Shown here: positions 43,181-50,696 of the stretch, piece by piece
Layout: the number at the start of each line of letters is the position of its first letter
How positions within the stretch are numbered: the first letter of the stretch is position 1
Assembly: GCF_003399625.1 (NCBI RefSeq)
Contig: NZ_NBXA01000015.1
Coordinates: forward strand, 1 to 64,000
Direction of reading: 5' to 3'
DNA: 64,000 nt
Source of the DNA: Subtercola boreus
GTDB taxonomy: Bacteria > Actinomycetota > Actinomycetes > Actinomycetales > Microbacteriaceae
The notes under the pieces: generated by a model
The model's input: the letters and a program-made list of their open reading frames with translations, nothing else
Databases searched by the model: none
Told to the model about the DNA's origin: nothing
Made by a program: the position numbers and the translations under genes

Positions 43181-43537
43181 ATGAGCGAGCCACGCCACCG
43201 CATCTTCGCCGAGACGTTTGCGCGCATCCATTCGCTGTACGTCGCCAAGGTGGAGCGCAAGGGCCGCACCCTCGCCGAAGTCGACGAGGTCATCCGCTGG
43301 CTCACGGGCTATGACCAGCCCGGTCTTGATCGGGCCATCGCTCGAGGCGAGGACCTCGAATCCTTCTTCGCCGGGTCGCCCGCGTTCAACCCGAACGCCA
43401 CCCTCATCACGGGGCTGATCTGCGGCATCCGCGTCGAGGAGATCGAGGGCCCGCTGATGCAGCGCATCCGCTACCTCGACAAGCTCGTCGACGAGGTCGC
43501 CCGCGGCAAGAAGCTGACTGCGATCCTCCGCGCCTGA
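43181..43537 (+). CDS. DUF2200 family protein
   Basis: A 118-residue protein matching the DUF2200 pattern over its length: HRIFAETFARIHSLYVAKVERKGRTLAEVDEVIRWLTGY, then FNPNATLITGLICGIRVEEIEGPLMQRIRYLDKLVDE. The function of this family is not known. ATG 43181 is preceded by GAGAAT at 43169-43174, 6 bases upstream, a weaker version of the leaderless box. Confidence 0.88.
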   Translation: MSEPRHRIFAETFARIHSLYVAKVERKGRTLAEVDEVIRWLTGYDQPGLDRAIARGEDLESFFAGSPAFNPNATLITGLICGIRVEEIEGPLMQRIRYLDKLVDEVARGKKLTAILRA

Positions 43538-43731
43538 GCCCGTTCCAACCTGTCACGATCGGCGCAACGCGAAGAGAGGAGCTCTCGATGCCGGTTCTCG
43601 CGGCCCGTGTTCTCACGATCTGGTGGTCCACGACATCGTCATGTGCTCATTCGTGCTGGCGCGAGACCTGCTCCCTGGAACGACGGCAGTGCAAGCTGGA
43701 TCGCGCGCTTCCTGTCGGTCGCTGTCGATGC

Positions 43732-43737
43732 TAGCAT
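43732..43737 (+). promoter_or_regulatory. putative -10 box of the toxin-antitoxin operon
   Basis: TAGCAT, 20 bases before the antitoxin ATG (43757), leaving room for GGAGG (43745-43749). Confidence 0.45.
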
Positions 43738-43756
43738 TGCCAGCGGAGGCATCGAC

Positions 43757-43984
43757 ATGGGAGTTCTGACGGTACGAAACCTCGACGATGAGGTGCAGCG
43801 CCGCATCCGGCTTCGTGCAGCTGAAAATGGCCGCTCGATGGAGGCGGAGGCTCGTGCGATCCTTAGCGCGGCGGTTTCCGAAAATCGCCTGGTCACCTCC
43901 TGGTTGGCCGCAGCAGCTGAGCTCCACGAAGACGATTTCGAACTGCCGACGAGATCCGCTCCGCGCGAGTCCGGAGCGGCATGA
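43757..43984 (+). CDS. FitA/VapB-type antitoxin (ribbon-helix-helix)
   Basis: A 75-residue antitoxin. The N-terminal MGVLTVRNLDDEVQRRIRLRAAENGRSMEAEARAIL is the FitA-like ribbon-helix-helix DNA-binding part. The C-terminal half (LAAAAELHEDDFELPTRSAP) should wrap the toxin. ATG 43757 has GGAGG 7 bases upstream; the frame is open further left but without support. The stop overlaps the toxin start (ATGA), so the pair is coupled. The antitoxin probably represses the operon. Confidence 0.87.
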   Translation: MGVLTVRNLDDEVQRRIRLRAAENGRSMEAEARAILSAAVSENRLVTSWLAAAAELHEDDFELPTRSAPRESGAA

Positions 43985-44397
43985 TCGTTCTCGACACGAA
44001 TGTGCTCTCCGAGCCCCTCCGCAGTTCGCCCGATCGCGCAGTCGTCGCATGGCTTCGCGAGGCCGCGGGCAACGCGAACATCACATCGATCAGCGTCGCC
44101 GAACTGCTCGTCGGAGCCCGAAGCCTCCCTCCAGGGAGAAGGCGAAATGCTCTGATGGCAGCAATAGAAGGCGTCGTAGACGACTTCGGGGAAGAGATCC
44201 TCGCCTACGACGTGCGCGCGGCGCGAGCCTATGCAGCCATGCATGAACGACGCGTCGGAATGGGACGACCGCTCAGCGTGGAAGACGGGATGATCGCTGC
44301 GATCTGCTTCGTCTCCGGCGCAAGCCTGGCAACCAGGAACACGAAGGACTTCGTCGGCCTCGACATCGACCTGATCGACCCGTGGGATCGGGGTTGA
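43981..44397 (+). CDS. PIN-domain toxin (FitB/VapC type)
   Basis: A 138-residue PIN ribonuclease. Acidic catalytic residues are in place: D5 in MIVLDTNVLSE, Glu in SVAELLVGARSLPPGRRR, Asp in SVEDGMIAAI and the C-terminal TRNTKDF. It probably cleaves tRNA or another RNA when the antitoxin is lost. It overlaps the antitoxin by 4 bases. Confidence 0.92.
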   Translation: MIVLDTNVLSEPLRSSPDRAVVAWLREAAGNANITSISVAELLVGARSLPPGRRRNALMAAIEGVVDDFGEEILAYDVRAARAYAAMHERRVGMGRPLSVEDGMIAAICFVSGASLATRNTKDFVGLDIDLIDPWDRG

Positions 44398-44422
44398 CCG
44401 TCGGACTTGCGCACTGGCAAGC

Positions 44423-44772
44423 TCAGAGGCGGGCGGACAGAACGCAGAACTCGTTGCCCTCAGGGTCGGCCAGAACCACCCACGGAGTCTCGCCCTGTCC
44501 GATGTCGACGTGCTGGGCGCCCATGCCGAGCAGGCGCTCGACCTCTGCCTCCTGGTCGTCCGGCACGAAGTCGAGGTGCAGTCGGTTCTTGCCGACCTTC
44601 GCCTCCGTCGAATTCAGGAACATGAGCGTCGGATGGGAACCGTCAGGATTCTGCAGCTCCAGACCCCGTCGTCCTCATCGATCACCGTCCACCCGATCGC
44701 TGCCTCCCACCAGTGCCCGAGCGTACGGAAGTCGTGGCAGTCCACGACGATCTCTTCAAATGTCAGCGTCAT
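44423..44772 (-). pseudogene. VOC/glyoxalase-like gene with a single frameshift
   Basis: From ATG 44772 the minus strand reads MTLTFEEIVVDCHDFRTLGHWW, then EAAIGWTVIDEDDGVW. At 44658/44659 one base is missing (TGG-AG-CTG instead of TGG-GAG-CTG). In the next frame it continues LQNPDGSHPTLMFLNSTEAK, VGKNRLHLDFVPDDQEAEVE and ends LADPEGNEFCVLSARL. Joined, it is a normal protein of about 117 residues of the VOC superfamily. TAGCGT (44779-44784) lies 6 bases before the ATG. The shift may be a real mutation or a sequencing error. A truncated paralogue lies at 59712-59861. Confidence 0.82.
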
Positions 44773-44778
44773 GCCTCC

Positions 44779-44784
44779 ACGCTA
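44779..44784 (-). promoter_or_regulatory. -10 box, leaderless type (VOC gene)
   Basis: TAGCGT on the minus strand, followed by GGAGGC and the ATG at 44772. Confidence 0.45.
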
Positions 44785-44865
44785 TCCGCCCGCGCCACGG
44801 TAGGGGGCATCCTCCGTCGACGCGGGAGGGCGCGGCATCCACTGTTCGCCGGAGCCGATCATGGC

Positions 44866-44871
44866 TAGATT
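44866..44871 (+). promoter_or_regulatory. -10 box, leaderless type (TMEM175-like gene)
   Basis: TAGATT lies 6 bases (CAACGC) before ATG 44878. There is no ribosome site. Confidence 0.55.
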
Positions 44872-44877
44872 CAACGC

Positions 44878-45528
44878 ATGGGGACACGGAAGAAGCGCAA
44901 CGGAATCGCCCGGCTCGAAGCTTTCAGCGACGCGGTGCTGGCGATCGTTCTCACCCTGCTCGTGCTCGACCTCCTGCCGACCGGCTCCCAGTCGCCCGCG
45001 CAGTTGCTCGACAACTGGCCCACCTACATCGCCTACCTCGCGGCCTTTTTCACCATCGGCATCATCTGGTTGAATCACAACGAGGAGATGGCGCGGGTCG
45101 CCCGAACCACCCCGGTCGTTCTGGTCTTGAACCTCGGCCTTCTCCTCGGCGCCTCACTCGTGCCATGGCCCACCGCGCTGATCTCGGATGCCCTCCGAGA
45201 GGGCGACCACCCCGCCCAGTTCGCCGCGATGGTCGTCTTCGCCGTCGTGGCCGCCGTGATCAGCGTGCCGTGGGTCGCGCTCGACCTCTACCTTGCGCGG
45301 CATCCCGAACTCCTGAACACTCCGGATGGCGTCGCGTGGATGCGCCGTCACGCGCTCTATTCGGCCGGCACCCTCGTCGTCGCGGTGGTCAGCGTCGTCG
45401 TGGCGATCTTCTCGCCGCTGGCCGCACTCGTGCTGTACCTCGTGGTGGCCGCGGCCTTCCTCTCGGCGCGGCTTTTCGAGCGCGAAGATCCAGCTTTCGA
45501 CGCCGGCGATGGAGCAGACGGCGGCTGA
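44878..45528 (+). CDS. TMEM175-like (DUF1211) potassium channel protein
   Basis: A 216-residue membrane protein with about six hydrophobic segments. The first carries the TMEM175 signature FSDAVLAIVLTLLVLDL (FSDxxxAI). Then come WPTYIAYLAAFFTIGIIWLNHNE, VVLVLNLGLLLGASLVPWP, FAAMVVFAVVAAVISVPW and two near the C-terminus. Bacterial members form K+ leak channels as oligomers. It is a single gene, apparently leaderless. An 11-bp inverted repeat follows the stop. Confidence 0.9.
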   Translation: MGTRKKRNGIARLEAFSDAVLAIVLTLLVLDLLPTGSQSPAQLLDNWPTYIAYLAAFFTIGIIWLNHNEEMARVARTTPVVLVLNLGLLLGASLVPWPTALISDALREGDHPAQFAAMVVFAVVAAVISVPWVALDLYLARHPELLNTPDGVAWMRRHALYSAGTLVVAVVSVVVAIFSPLAALVLYLVVAAAFLSARLFEREDPAFDAGDGADGG

Positions 45529-45531
45529 CCC

Positions 45532-45573
45532 GGACTGACGACCAGGGCTTCACGACAGACGAGTCGTCAGTCC
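45532..45573. terminator. inverted repeat between convergent genes, possible bidirectional terminator
   Basis: Perfect 11-bp arms GGACTGACGAC (45532-45542) and GTCGTCAGTCC (45563-45573) are separated by 20 bases. There is no T-run, so this may slow or stop transcription only partly. The right arm includes the end of the hydrolase gene read from the other side. Confidence 0.5.
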
Positions 45574-46100
45574 CAGTCGAGGTAGTCCTCGATCGCCCAG
45601 GCCGTCTCGCCGGCGCGCGTCTCGGAGAACTGGTGACCCCCGCCGTCGATCGTGACCACGCTCACCAGGCCCGGAGCGGAATCCCGCAGCGCCTCGCCGT
45701 TGGCCGGGGGAGTGACCTCGTCGTCGCTCGCCTGCACCACGAGCACCGGAATGCCCTCGGCCAGCGCCGGCGCCTCGCCTGCCACGCCCAGCAGCAGCAC
45801 GCCGTTCACCCGGTCGTGGTTCTCGATGGCGATGGTGCGCGCAACGACCCCGCCGCTACCGTGACCGCCGATCCACGCGTCCGTGATGTCGAGACTGTCG
45901 AGCAGGTCCACGACATCCTCTGCCCTGTCGGTCTCGATGAGCACCACGCGGAAGTCCGCCTCGGAGACCAGGTGCGAGAGCCCGGCCAGCCCTGCAAGCT
46001 CCGAACCCTGGTCGGCCACGATGACGAGCGCGGGGCCCGCACCTTCGACTGCGAAGGCGACGGATCGCCCAGCCGCCGTGAATATCTGTTTCTCGCTCAT
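45567..46100 (-). CDS. alpha/beta hydrolase
   Basis: A 177-residue small alpha/beta-hydrolase-fold protein. The nucleophile elbow is GGHGSGGVVAR. An acid is likely in VQASDDEVTPP, and the His is in DGGGHQFSE. The protein is short for the fold (usually 220-300) and lacks a large cap. Substrate unknown. ATG 46100 is favoured: TATATT on the minus strand (46108-46113) is 7 bases upstream, again a leaderless layout. A longer form from 46133 would run through that box. Confidence 0.78.
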   Translation of the reverse strand: MSEKQIFTAAGRSVAFAVEGAGPALVIVADQGSELAGLAGLSHLVSEADFRVVLIETDRAEDVVDLLDSLDITDAWIGGHGSGGVVARTIAIENHDRVNGVLLLGVAGEAPALAEGIPVLVVQASDDEVTPPANGEALRDSAPGLVSVVTIDGGGHQFSETRAGETAWAIEDYLDWD

Positions 46101-46107
46101 TGCACCC

Positions 46108-46113
46108 AATATA
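46108..46113 (-). promoter_or_regulatory. -10 box, leaderless type (alpha/beta hydrolase gene)
   Basis: TATATT on the minus strand, 7 bases before the ATG at 46100. Confidence 0.5.
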
Positions 46114-46277
46114 CGAGAGCGCGCCGCCCGCACTTGGTCCGCCGCGCACGGAAGAAGACCGGGTACTGTTGGCTGCCGTAGTCACATCCACCTGACCTGA
46201 CGGGAATCGAGATTCGTGATCACCGTGTACAGCGGCGACAGCCGCGACAGCCGGGGCCGTGGGTCCCACACTGAGCC

Positions 46278-47087
46278 ATGACCGCTGCTGAGGCCCTGTC
46301 GGCCCTCGTCGTCATCCCCGCGTTCGGCTCGCCGGAGCTGACCGATGCGGTCGTCGCCGATCTGTGTCGCGACGAAAGCGATCTCGACCCCGCGGTGCGC
46401 ATCGTCGTGGTCGACAACGCCGGTGACTATGTGCTGCCGCAGGGCAACATCGAGGTCTACCGTCCAGGCCGTAACCTGCGGTGGATCGGCGCCGCGAACT
46501 GGGCGCTGCAGACGTCGTCACGCGAGGGGCACGAGGTCTGCGTCGTCTTGAACAACGACATCCGGCTGTCACCCGCCTTTCTCAGCGGACTTCTCGCCCC
46601 GTTCGGCACGGAAAACGATCTGGCGCTGGTGGCATCCTGCTACGACGATTTCTGGCTGCACCAGCGGGCGCACACGATTCCGCCGTCGGCCGCTGAGTAC
46701 GCGCCGCGTGATGTGCTTCGCGATGTCGCTTTCTGTGACGGCACGGCCCTTGCGTTCTCGGTACCTTCCGTTTCCGAACTGGGTGGTCTCGACGAGGTGA
46801 CGTTCTCCGGGCACGGCTACGGAGCGGATATCGACCTGGCCATCAGGGCGCGCGCGGCCGGGCTTCGATGCGTCGTCACCGAGGGCGCCTACGTCTCGCA
46901 CCTCCGCCGGCAGACGATGAACCGCACCGGCCAGTCGTCCGAGGGCAACCGGGCCGAGATTCTCGATGGCCTGAACGCCAAGTGGGGCGACGGATGGCGC
47001 GCCGAGGTCGGGCTGGGGCCGGAGTCGTTTCCCGCCCACAACACGGGCAGCGGCGCGTCGTGGTACCTGACCCCGCCGGAATGGTGA
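46278..47087 (+). CDS. GT2-family glycosyltransferase
   Basis: A 269-residue GT-A fold transferase. Motifs: ALVVIPAFGSPELTDAVVADL, VVVDNAGDY, NLRWIGAANWALQ, the metal/donor site VCVVLNNDIRLSP, and the later acceptor part SELGGLDEVTFSGHGYGADIDLAIRARAAGLRCVVTEGAYVSHL. Inverting transfer from a nucleotide sugar is expected; no membrane segment is seen. The end overlaps the GT4 gene start, so both enzymes are probably made together and act on one product. Confidence 0.88.
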   Translation: MTAAEALSALVVIPAFGSPELTDAVVADLCRDESDLDPAVRIVVVDNAGDYVLPQGNIEVYRPGRNLRWIGAANWALQTSSREGHEVCVVLNNDIRLSPAFLSGLLAPFGTENDLALVASCYDDFWLHQRAHTIPPSAAEYAPRDVLRDVAFCDGTALAFSVPSVSELGGLDEVTFSGHGYGADIDLAIRARAAGLRCVVTEGAYVSHLRRQTMNRTGQSSEGNRAEILDGLNAKWGDGWRAEVGLGPESFPAHNTGSGASWYLTPPEW

Positions 47088-48106
47088 GCCCGCCGAACCC
47101 ATCCCAGGGGCGGATCGTCTTCGCGGGGTTCGCCACCCGCCACCAGAGCGGCGGCGTGCACGTGATGACCCAGCACGTGCGCCTGCTGCGGGAGAGCGGC
47201 CACGAGGCCTGGTTGTGGCTTCCCGATGCGGATGACCGCACCGACTGGATCGCGCGCGACGTGCCGATGCTGTTCGGTGCCACCATCCCGATCGGCGCAG
47301 ACGACCTTCTGGTGCTGCCGGAGACCCCGACCATCCAGGGCCGCGACCCGGCACCCGGGGCACGCAAGGTCATCTTCAACCAGAACCACTTCTACACCTT
47401 TGCAGCAGGCACTCCGGCAGATAACTTTCCCGGCTGGGAGCCGGCGCCGGCGCTCTGGGCGGTGTCGGCCGAGAGCCGGGACGTGCTCGCGGCCACGCTA
47501 CCCGGCCTGCCCGTGAGCCTGGTGCCGAACCCGGTGGACGGCGACCTGTTCGCCCCCCTCCAGACTGATCGGCTCCGAGTGAGCTGGTTCCCCAAGAAGC
47601 GGCCGCGCGAGGCCTCGCTCCTGAAGCGCCTGCTCGCCAACGACCCACGGCTCACGGGAGTCGAACTGGTGGAGCTCGTGCAGGTCTCGCGGGCCGAGGT
47701 GGCTGCAACCCTCGGCAGCACGGCGGTCTTCATCGCGCTCGGGCACACCGAGAGCTTCGGTCTGCCGGTGGCCGAGGCGCTGGCTTCTGGATGTCTCGTG
47801 GTCGGCTATGACGGCGGAGGCGGTCACGAACTCTTCGAGGCACCAGGGGCATGGAGCGTTCCTGACCAACGGCCGCTGCTGATCCGCGACAGGGTGGCGG
47901 AACTGATCCACGACATCGACGACCGTGAGTCACTGCGTGCGGCGAACCGGCGCTGGGTGCTGGATCGTTACACGTTCGAGCGCACCGGCGCGGCGTTGGA
48001 GGAGGCGCTCAGCGCCGCCCGGGAGCGTCCCGGCCGAGCATCGGTGGCCGTGCATCCGGCAGCCTGGCTCGACAGCCTCGGCCCGAACTTCACCGCCTAC
48101 GCCTGA
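47081..48106 (+). CDS. GT4-family glycosyltransferase
   Basis: A 341-residue GT-B fold retaining transferase. The N-terminal half opens IVFAGFATRHQSGGVHVMTQHVRLLRESGHEAWLWLPD. The C-terminal donor-binding motif is ALGHTESFGLPVAEALASGCLVVGYDGGGGHE, the classical E-x7-E block. ATG 47081 overlaps the GT2 stop; GTG 47084 is an alternative. The product glycan is unknown. Confidence 0.87.
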   Translation: MVSPPNPSQGRIVFAGFATRHQSGGVHVMTQHVRLLRESGHEAWLWLPDADDRTDWIARDVPMLFGATIPIGADDLLVLPETPTIQGRDPAPGARKVIFNQNHFYTFAAGTPADNFPGWEPAPALWAVSAESRDVLAATLPGLPVSLVPNPVDGDLFAPLQTDRLRVSWFPKKRPREASLLKRLLANDPRLTGVELVELVQVSRAEVAATLGSTAVFIALGHTESFGLPVAEALASGCLVVGYDGGGGHELFEAPGAWSVPDQRPLLIRDRVAELIHDIDDRESLRAANRRWVLDRYTFERTGAALEEALSAARERPGRASVAVHPAAWLDSLGPNFTAYA

Positions 48107-48178
48107 GCTCGGGCGCGTACGCCTCTGAACTCAGGCGTGTACGCCCAGGGCTCAGGCACATGCGCCCCCGGGCTCAGT
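48107..48178. repeat. three imperfect 22-bp repeats between convergent genes
   Basis: Units beginning GAGCTCGGGCGCGTACGCC, GAACTCAGGCGTGTACGCC and GGCTCAGGCACATGCGCCC follow each other, with a fourth partial copy (GGCTCAG). They fill the space between the GT4 gene and the convergent dehydrogenase gene. No clear hairpin terminator. Confidence 0.65.
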
Positions 48179-49088
48179 GGCCACTCTTCGCGACATTGAC
48201 GAGTTCCTCGCCGGCCAGGTACCGTCGCACCTGCGCGTTGACCAGAGCGAAAGCTCGCGGCCCTGCCTTCGCGATGGAGCCGGCCGCGTGCGGGGTGATG
48301 ATCAGATTCGGCGCCGTCCAGAGCGGGTGTCCGGCAGGGAGCGGCTCCGGCTCCATCACGTCGAGGGCAGCGCGCAGCCGACCGGAGGTCAGCTCGGCGA
48401 GCAGCGCTTCGGTGTCGACGACCTTGCCGCGCGCAACATTGACGAGCAGGGCGCCGTCGGGCATCCGGGCCAGGAAATCGGCGTCCACGAGCCCCGTGGT
48501 GTCGGGGGTGAGCGGCACGGTCAGCACGACGACATCGGCTTCGGGAAGCAGTTTCGGCAGCTCCGAGGTGGCGTGGATGCCGTCGCGAGCCGTGTGCGCG
48601 ACGAGCACCGGAGTGGCGTCGAAGCTCCTCAGGCGCCGAGCGGTCTGCTCACCGAGGTCACCGGCACCGATGATCAGAACCCGCTTGTCGCGGAGGTCAT
48701 CGGCCTCGACCGGATCCCATCGCCCCTGCCGCTGTGCCTCGATGAAGTGGGGCAGTTGACGAAGCGTCGCCAGGATGACCGTCATGACGAGCTCGGCAAC
48801 CGCTGAGCCATGCACACCTCGCGCGGTGCAGAGCGTGACGCCGTCGGGCACGTGGTCGAGGATGTCCTCGGTGCCTGCACTCGTCAGCTGGGTGACCTCG
48901 AGCTTAGGCATGGCGCGGAACTTGCCCTCGAGGTTGGTGGAGTCCTCGACCTGCGGTACCCAGAAGACGGTCTCCGCCAGGCGGTCGGGCTTCTCGTCTT
49001 CACCGTTCCATGCGATCACCTCGACCCCGTCGGGAAGGGCTCCGAGGAGCTCACGAGCGTTCGAATCCGGCACGCATACGACAGTCAT
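48174..49088 (-). CDS. D-isomer-specific 2-hydroxyacid dehydrogenase
   Basis: A 304-residue NAD-dependent dehydrogenase. The Rossmann motif VLIIGAGDLGEQTARRLRSFDATPV lies in the middle. Catalytic residues are R in VNVARGKVVD, E in a helix DVMEPEPLPAGHPLW and H in ITPHAAGS. The substrate could be a 2-keto or 2-hydroxy acid; it is not clearly SerA. TACTCT on the minus strand (49095-49100) lies 6 bases before the ATG. It faces the glycosyltransferases and lies head to head with the flavoprotein gene. Confidence 0.92.
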   Translation of the reverse strand: MTVVCVPDSNARELLGALPDGVEVIAWNGEDEKPDRLAETVFWVPQVEDSTNLEGKFRAMPKLEVTQLTSAGTEDILDHVPDGVTLCTARGVHGSAVAELVMTVILATLRQLPHFIEAQRQGRWDPVEADDLRDKRVLIIGAGDLGEQTARRLRSFDATPVLVAHTARDGIHATSELPKLLPEADVVVLTVPLTPDTTGLVDADFLARMPDGALLVNVARGKVVDTEALLAELTSGRLRAALDVMEPEPLPAGHPLWTAPNLIITPHAAGSIAKAGPRAFALVNAQVRRYLAGEELVNVAKSGH

Positions 49089-49094
49089 GGTCCT

Positions 49095-49100
49095 AGAGTA
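49095..49100 (-). promoter_or_regulatory. -10 box, leaderless type (2-hydroxyacid dehydrogenase gene)
   Basis: TACTCT on the minus strand, six bases (AGGACC) before the ATG at 49088. Confidence 0.5.
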
Positions 49101-49179
49101 ATCACCGCTGGGATCAGGCCGCCGCCCTAGTGTCTCTTCGACTTCTACGCAAGGTGGAAGTTCGGTCGGTTCAAGTACT

Positions 49180-49185
49180 TAGACT
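49180..49185 (+). promoter_or_regulatory. putative -10 box of the lactone-oxidase-like gene
   Basis: TAGACT, giving a leader of about 90 nt with AGGAG (49269-49273) before the ATG at 49281. Confidence 0.4.
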
Positions 49186-49280
49186 GCCATAAGGCATGAG
49201 ATTGTTCGCGTGCCGGTGAATCAGCTCTGCGGAACAGTGCGGCTCCGAAAGCAGGGCCGAACGTGAACAGGAGACGCGCC

Positions 49281-50663
49281 ATGACCACCACGCAGCTGTC
49301 CTACCCCCCTCAGGAGCCGGAGCTCGTCGGCGAGGACACCCGGCTTCGCAACTGGGCCAAGAATTCCAGGCTCGGCCCTCCCGGCTCGGTCGTGGCCCCG
49401 GCCACCGAGGCAGAACTGTGCGACTTCCTCGCCACGAGCGACGGCCGCATCCGGATGATCGGCAGCCGTATGTCGCCGGGCAGAATGATCGAGGTGGCCA
49501 ACGGCAGCGGCACCCTGCTCGACCTGAGCAGGTTGAGCGGCCTCATCTCCAGCACTGACGACACCGCAACGTTCGCCGGTTCCACCCCACTCGCCTATGT
49601 GTACGCCTACCTGTCTTCGCGCGGGCAGATGCTGCCCGCCTCGCCCGGGGTGATCGCCGAGCAGACCCTGGCCGGTGCCGTGTCGACCGGCACCCACGGC
49701 CAGGGCCTCGAGCAGAGCTCGATCGCTGGTGCCGCAGTGTCGATTCGGATGGTGTTGGCCGACGGAACGGTCGCAGAGTTCGATCGCGACCATCCTGACT
49801 TCGGTGCCGTGCAGCTCAGCCTCGGCTCACTCGGCGTCATCACTGCGGTGACGCTCCGCACGCGCACATCGATCATCTACACCTGCATCAAGACCGCGGT
49901 CGACGCAGGCAACCTTGAAGCGGATCTCGAAACCTGGAACCGCGAGAACATCATGGTGAAGGCGTGGTGGTTCCCGCAAGAAGGCCAGGTGCAGGTGTGG
50001 AAGGCCAACGAGGCCACCGACGACGAACTACGCCGTTACAACGACGGCGGTGGTGAACTGTTGAAGCACGCGGCCACCAACCAGGCGATGAACGACACGG
50101 TGGAGTCGACGCTCCGCCAGCTGCGCGACGACACCAGGGGAGTGGCCGACGACGGCAAGCCGCTTCGAACAGTGAGCCGCTTCCGCGACTTCACCGACAT
50201 CACGGGCGACGTCTACCAGGTGTTCTGCCGCGGCATCGCCACTCCCCAGATCAACGTCGAGATCGGCATCCCGCTCGCTCGGGCCGGAGCAGTAATTGCG
50301 AAGATCAAGCAGTGGCACGCCGAGACCCAGCCGCGGATGCACTACCCGGTGATTCTGCGTTGCACCGGCCCCTCAGACGGCTGGCTGAGCCCCTCTCGCA
50401 ACGAGGACACCTGCTACTTCGGTTTCGTGGTCTACTACGCGGCCGACGGCTCCCTGTCTGAGGAGGGTGGGGACTTTCTGAGGGCAGTGGAACGTGTCGT
50501 GGCCGAGGAGGGTGGTCGACCCCACTGGGGCAAGTACTTCGACGAGTCCCTGTACGATTGGCCGGCGCTCTACCCTGAGTGGGAGGCCTTTCAAGGCGTG
50601 CGCGAGGCCCTCGACCCGCAGCACCGCTTCGCCAATGCCTTCACCGCGGCCCTGCTCGACTGA
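49281..50663 (+). CDS. FAD-linked oxidase, aldonolactone-oxidase (L-gulonolactone/D-arabinonolactone) type
   Basis: A 460-residue flavoprotein of the vanillyl-alcohol-oxidase fold. The N-terminal FAD domain has VVAPATEAELCDFLATSDGRIRMIGS, LLDLSRLSGLIS and ASPGVIAEQTLAGAVSTGTHGQGL. The C-terminal half is ALO-like with the motif RPHWGKYF near residue 420, matching HWxK of sugar-lactone oxidases. It oxidises a sugar lactone or a related polyol with O2 or another acceptor. ATG 49281 has AGGAG 7 bases upstream. The GT8 gene follows 33 bases later, probably in one transcript. Confidence 0.88.
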   Translation: MTTTQLSYPPQEPELVGEDTRLRNWAKNSRLGPPGSVVAPATEAELCDFLATSDGRIRMIGSRMSPGRMIEVANGSGTLLDLSRLSGLISSTDDTATFAGSTPLAYVYAYLSSRGQMLPASPGVIAEQTLAGAVSTGTHGQGLEQSSIAGAAVSIRMVLADGTVAEFDRDHPDFGAVQLSLGSLGVITAVTLRTRTSIIYTCIKTAVDAGNLEADLETWNRENIMVKAWWFPQEGQVQVWKANEATDDELRRYNDGGGELLKHAATNQAMNDTVESTLRQLRDDTRGVADDGKPLRTVSRFRDFTDITGDVYQVFCRGIATPQINVEIGIPLARAGAVIAKIKQWHAETQPRMHYPVILRCTGPSDGWLSPSRNEDTCYFGFVVYYAADGSLSEEGGDFLRAVERVVAEEGGRPHWGKYFDESLYDWPALYPEWEAFQGVREALDPQHRFANAFTAALLD

Positions 50664-50696
50664 CGGGGCGCTGCCATCGAAACAGGAGCACCGCCG

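Noticed and set aside
43538-43756. upstream extension of the antitoxin gene, or a small gene starting near 43589
   Set aside because: The frame from 43607 has no support, while ATG 43757 has GGAGG and gives the normal antitoxin length. A short frame behind GAGGAG near 43589 has no recognisable content.
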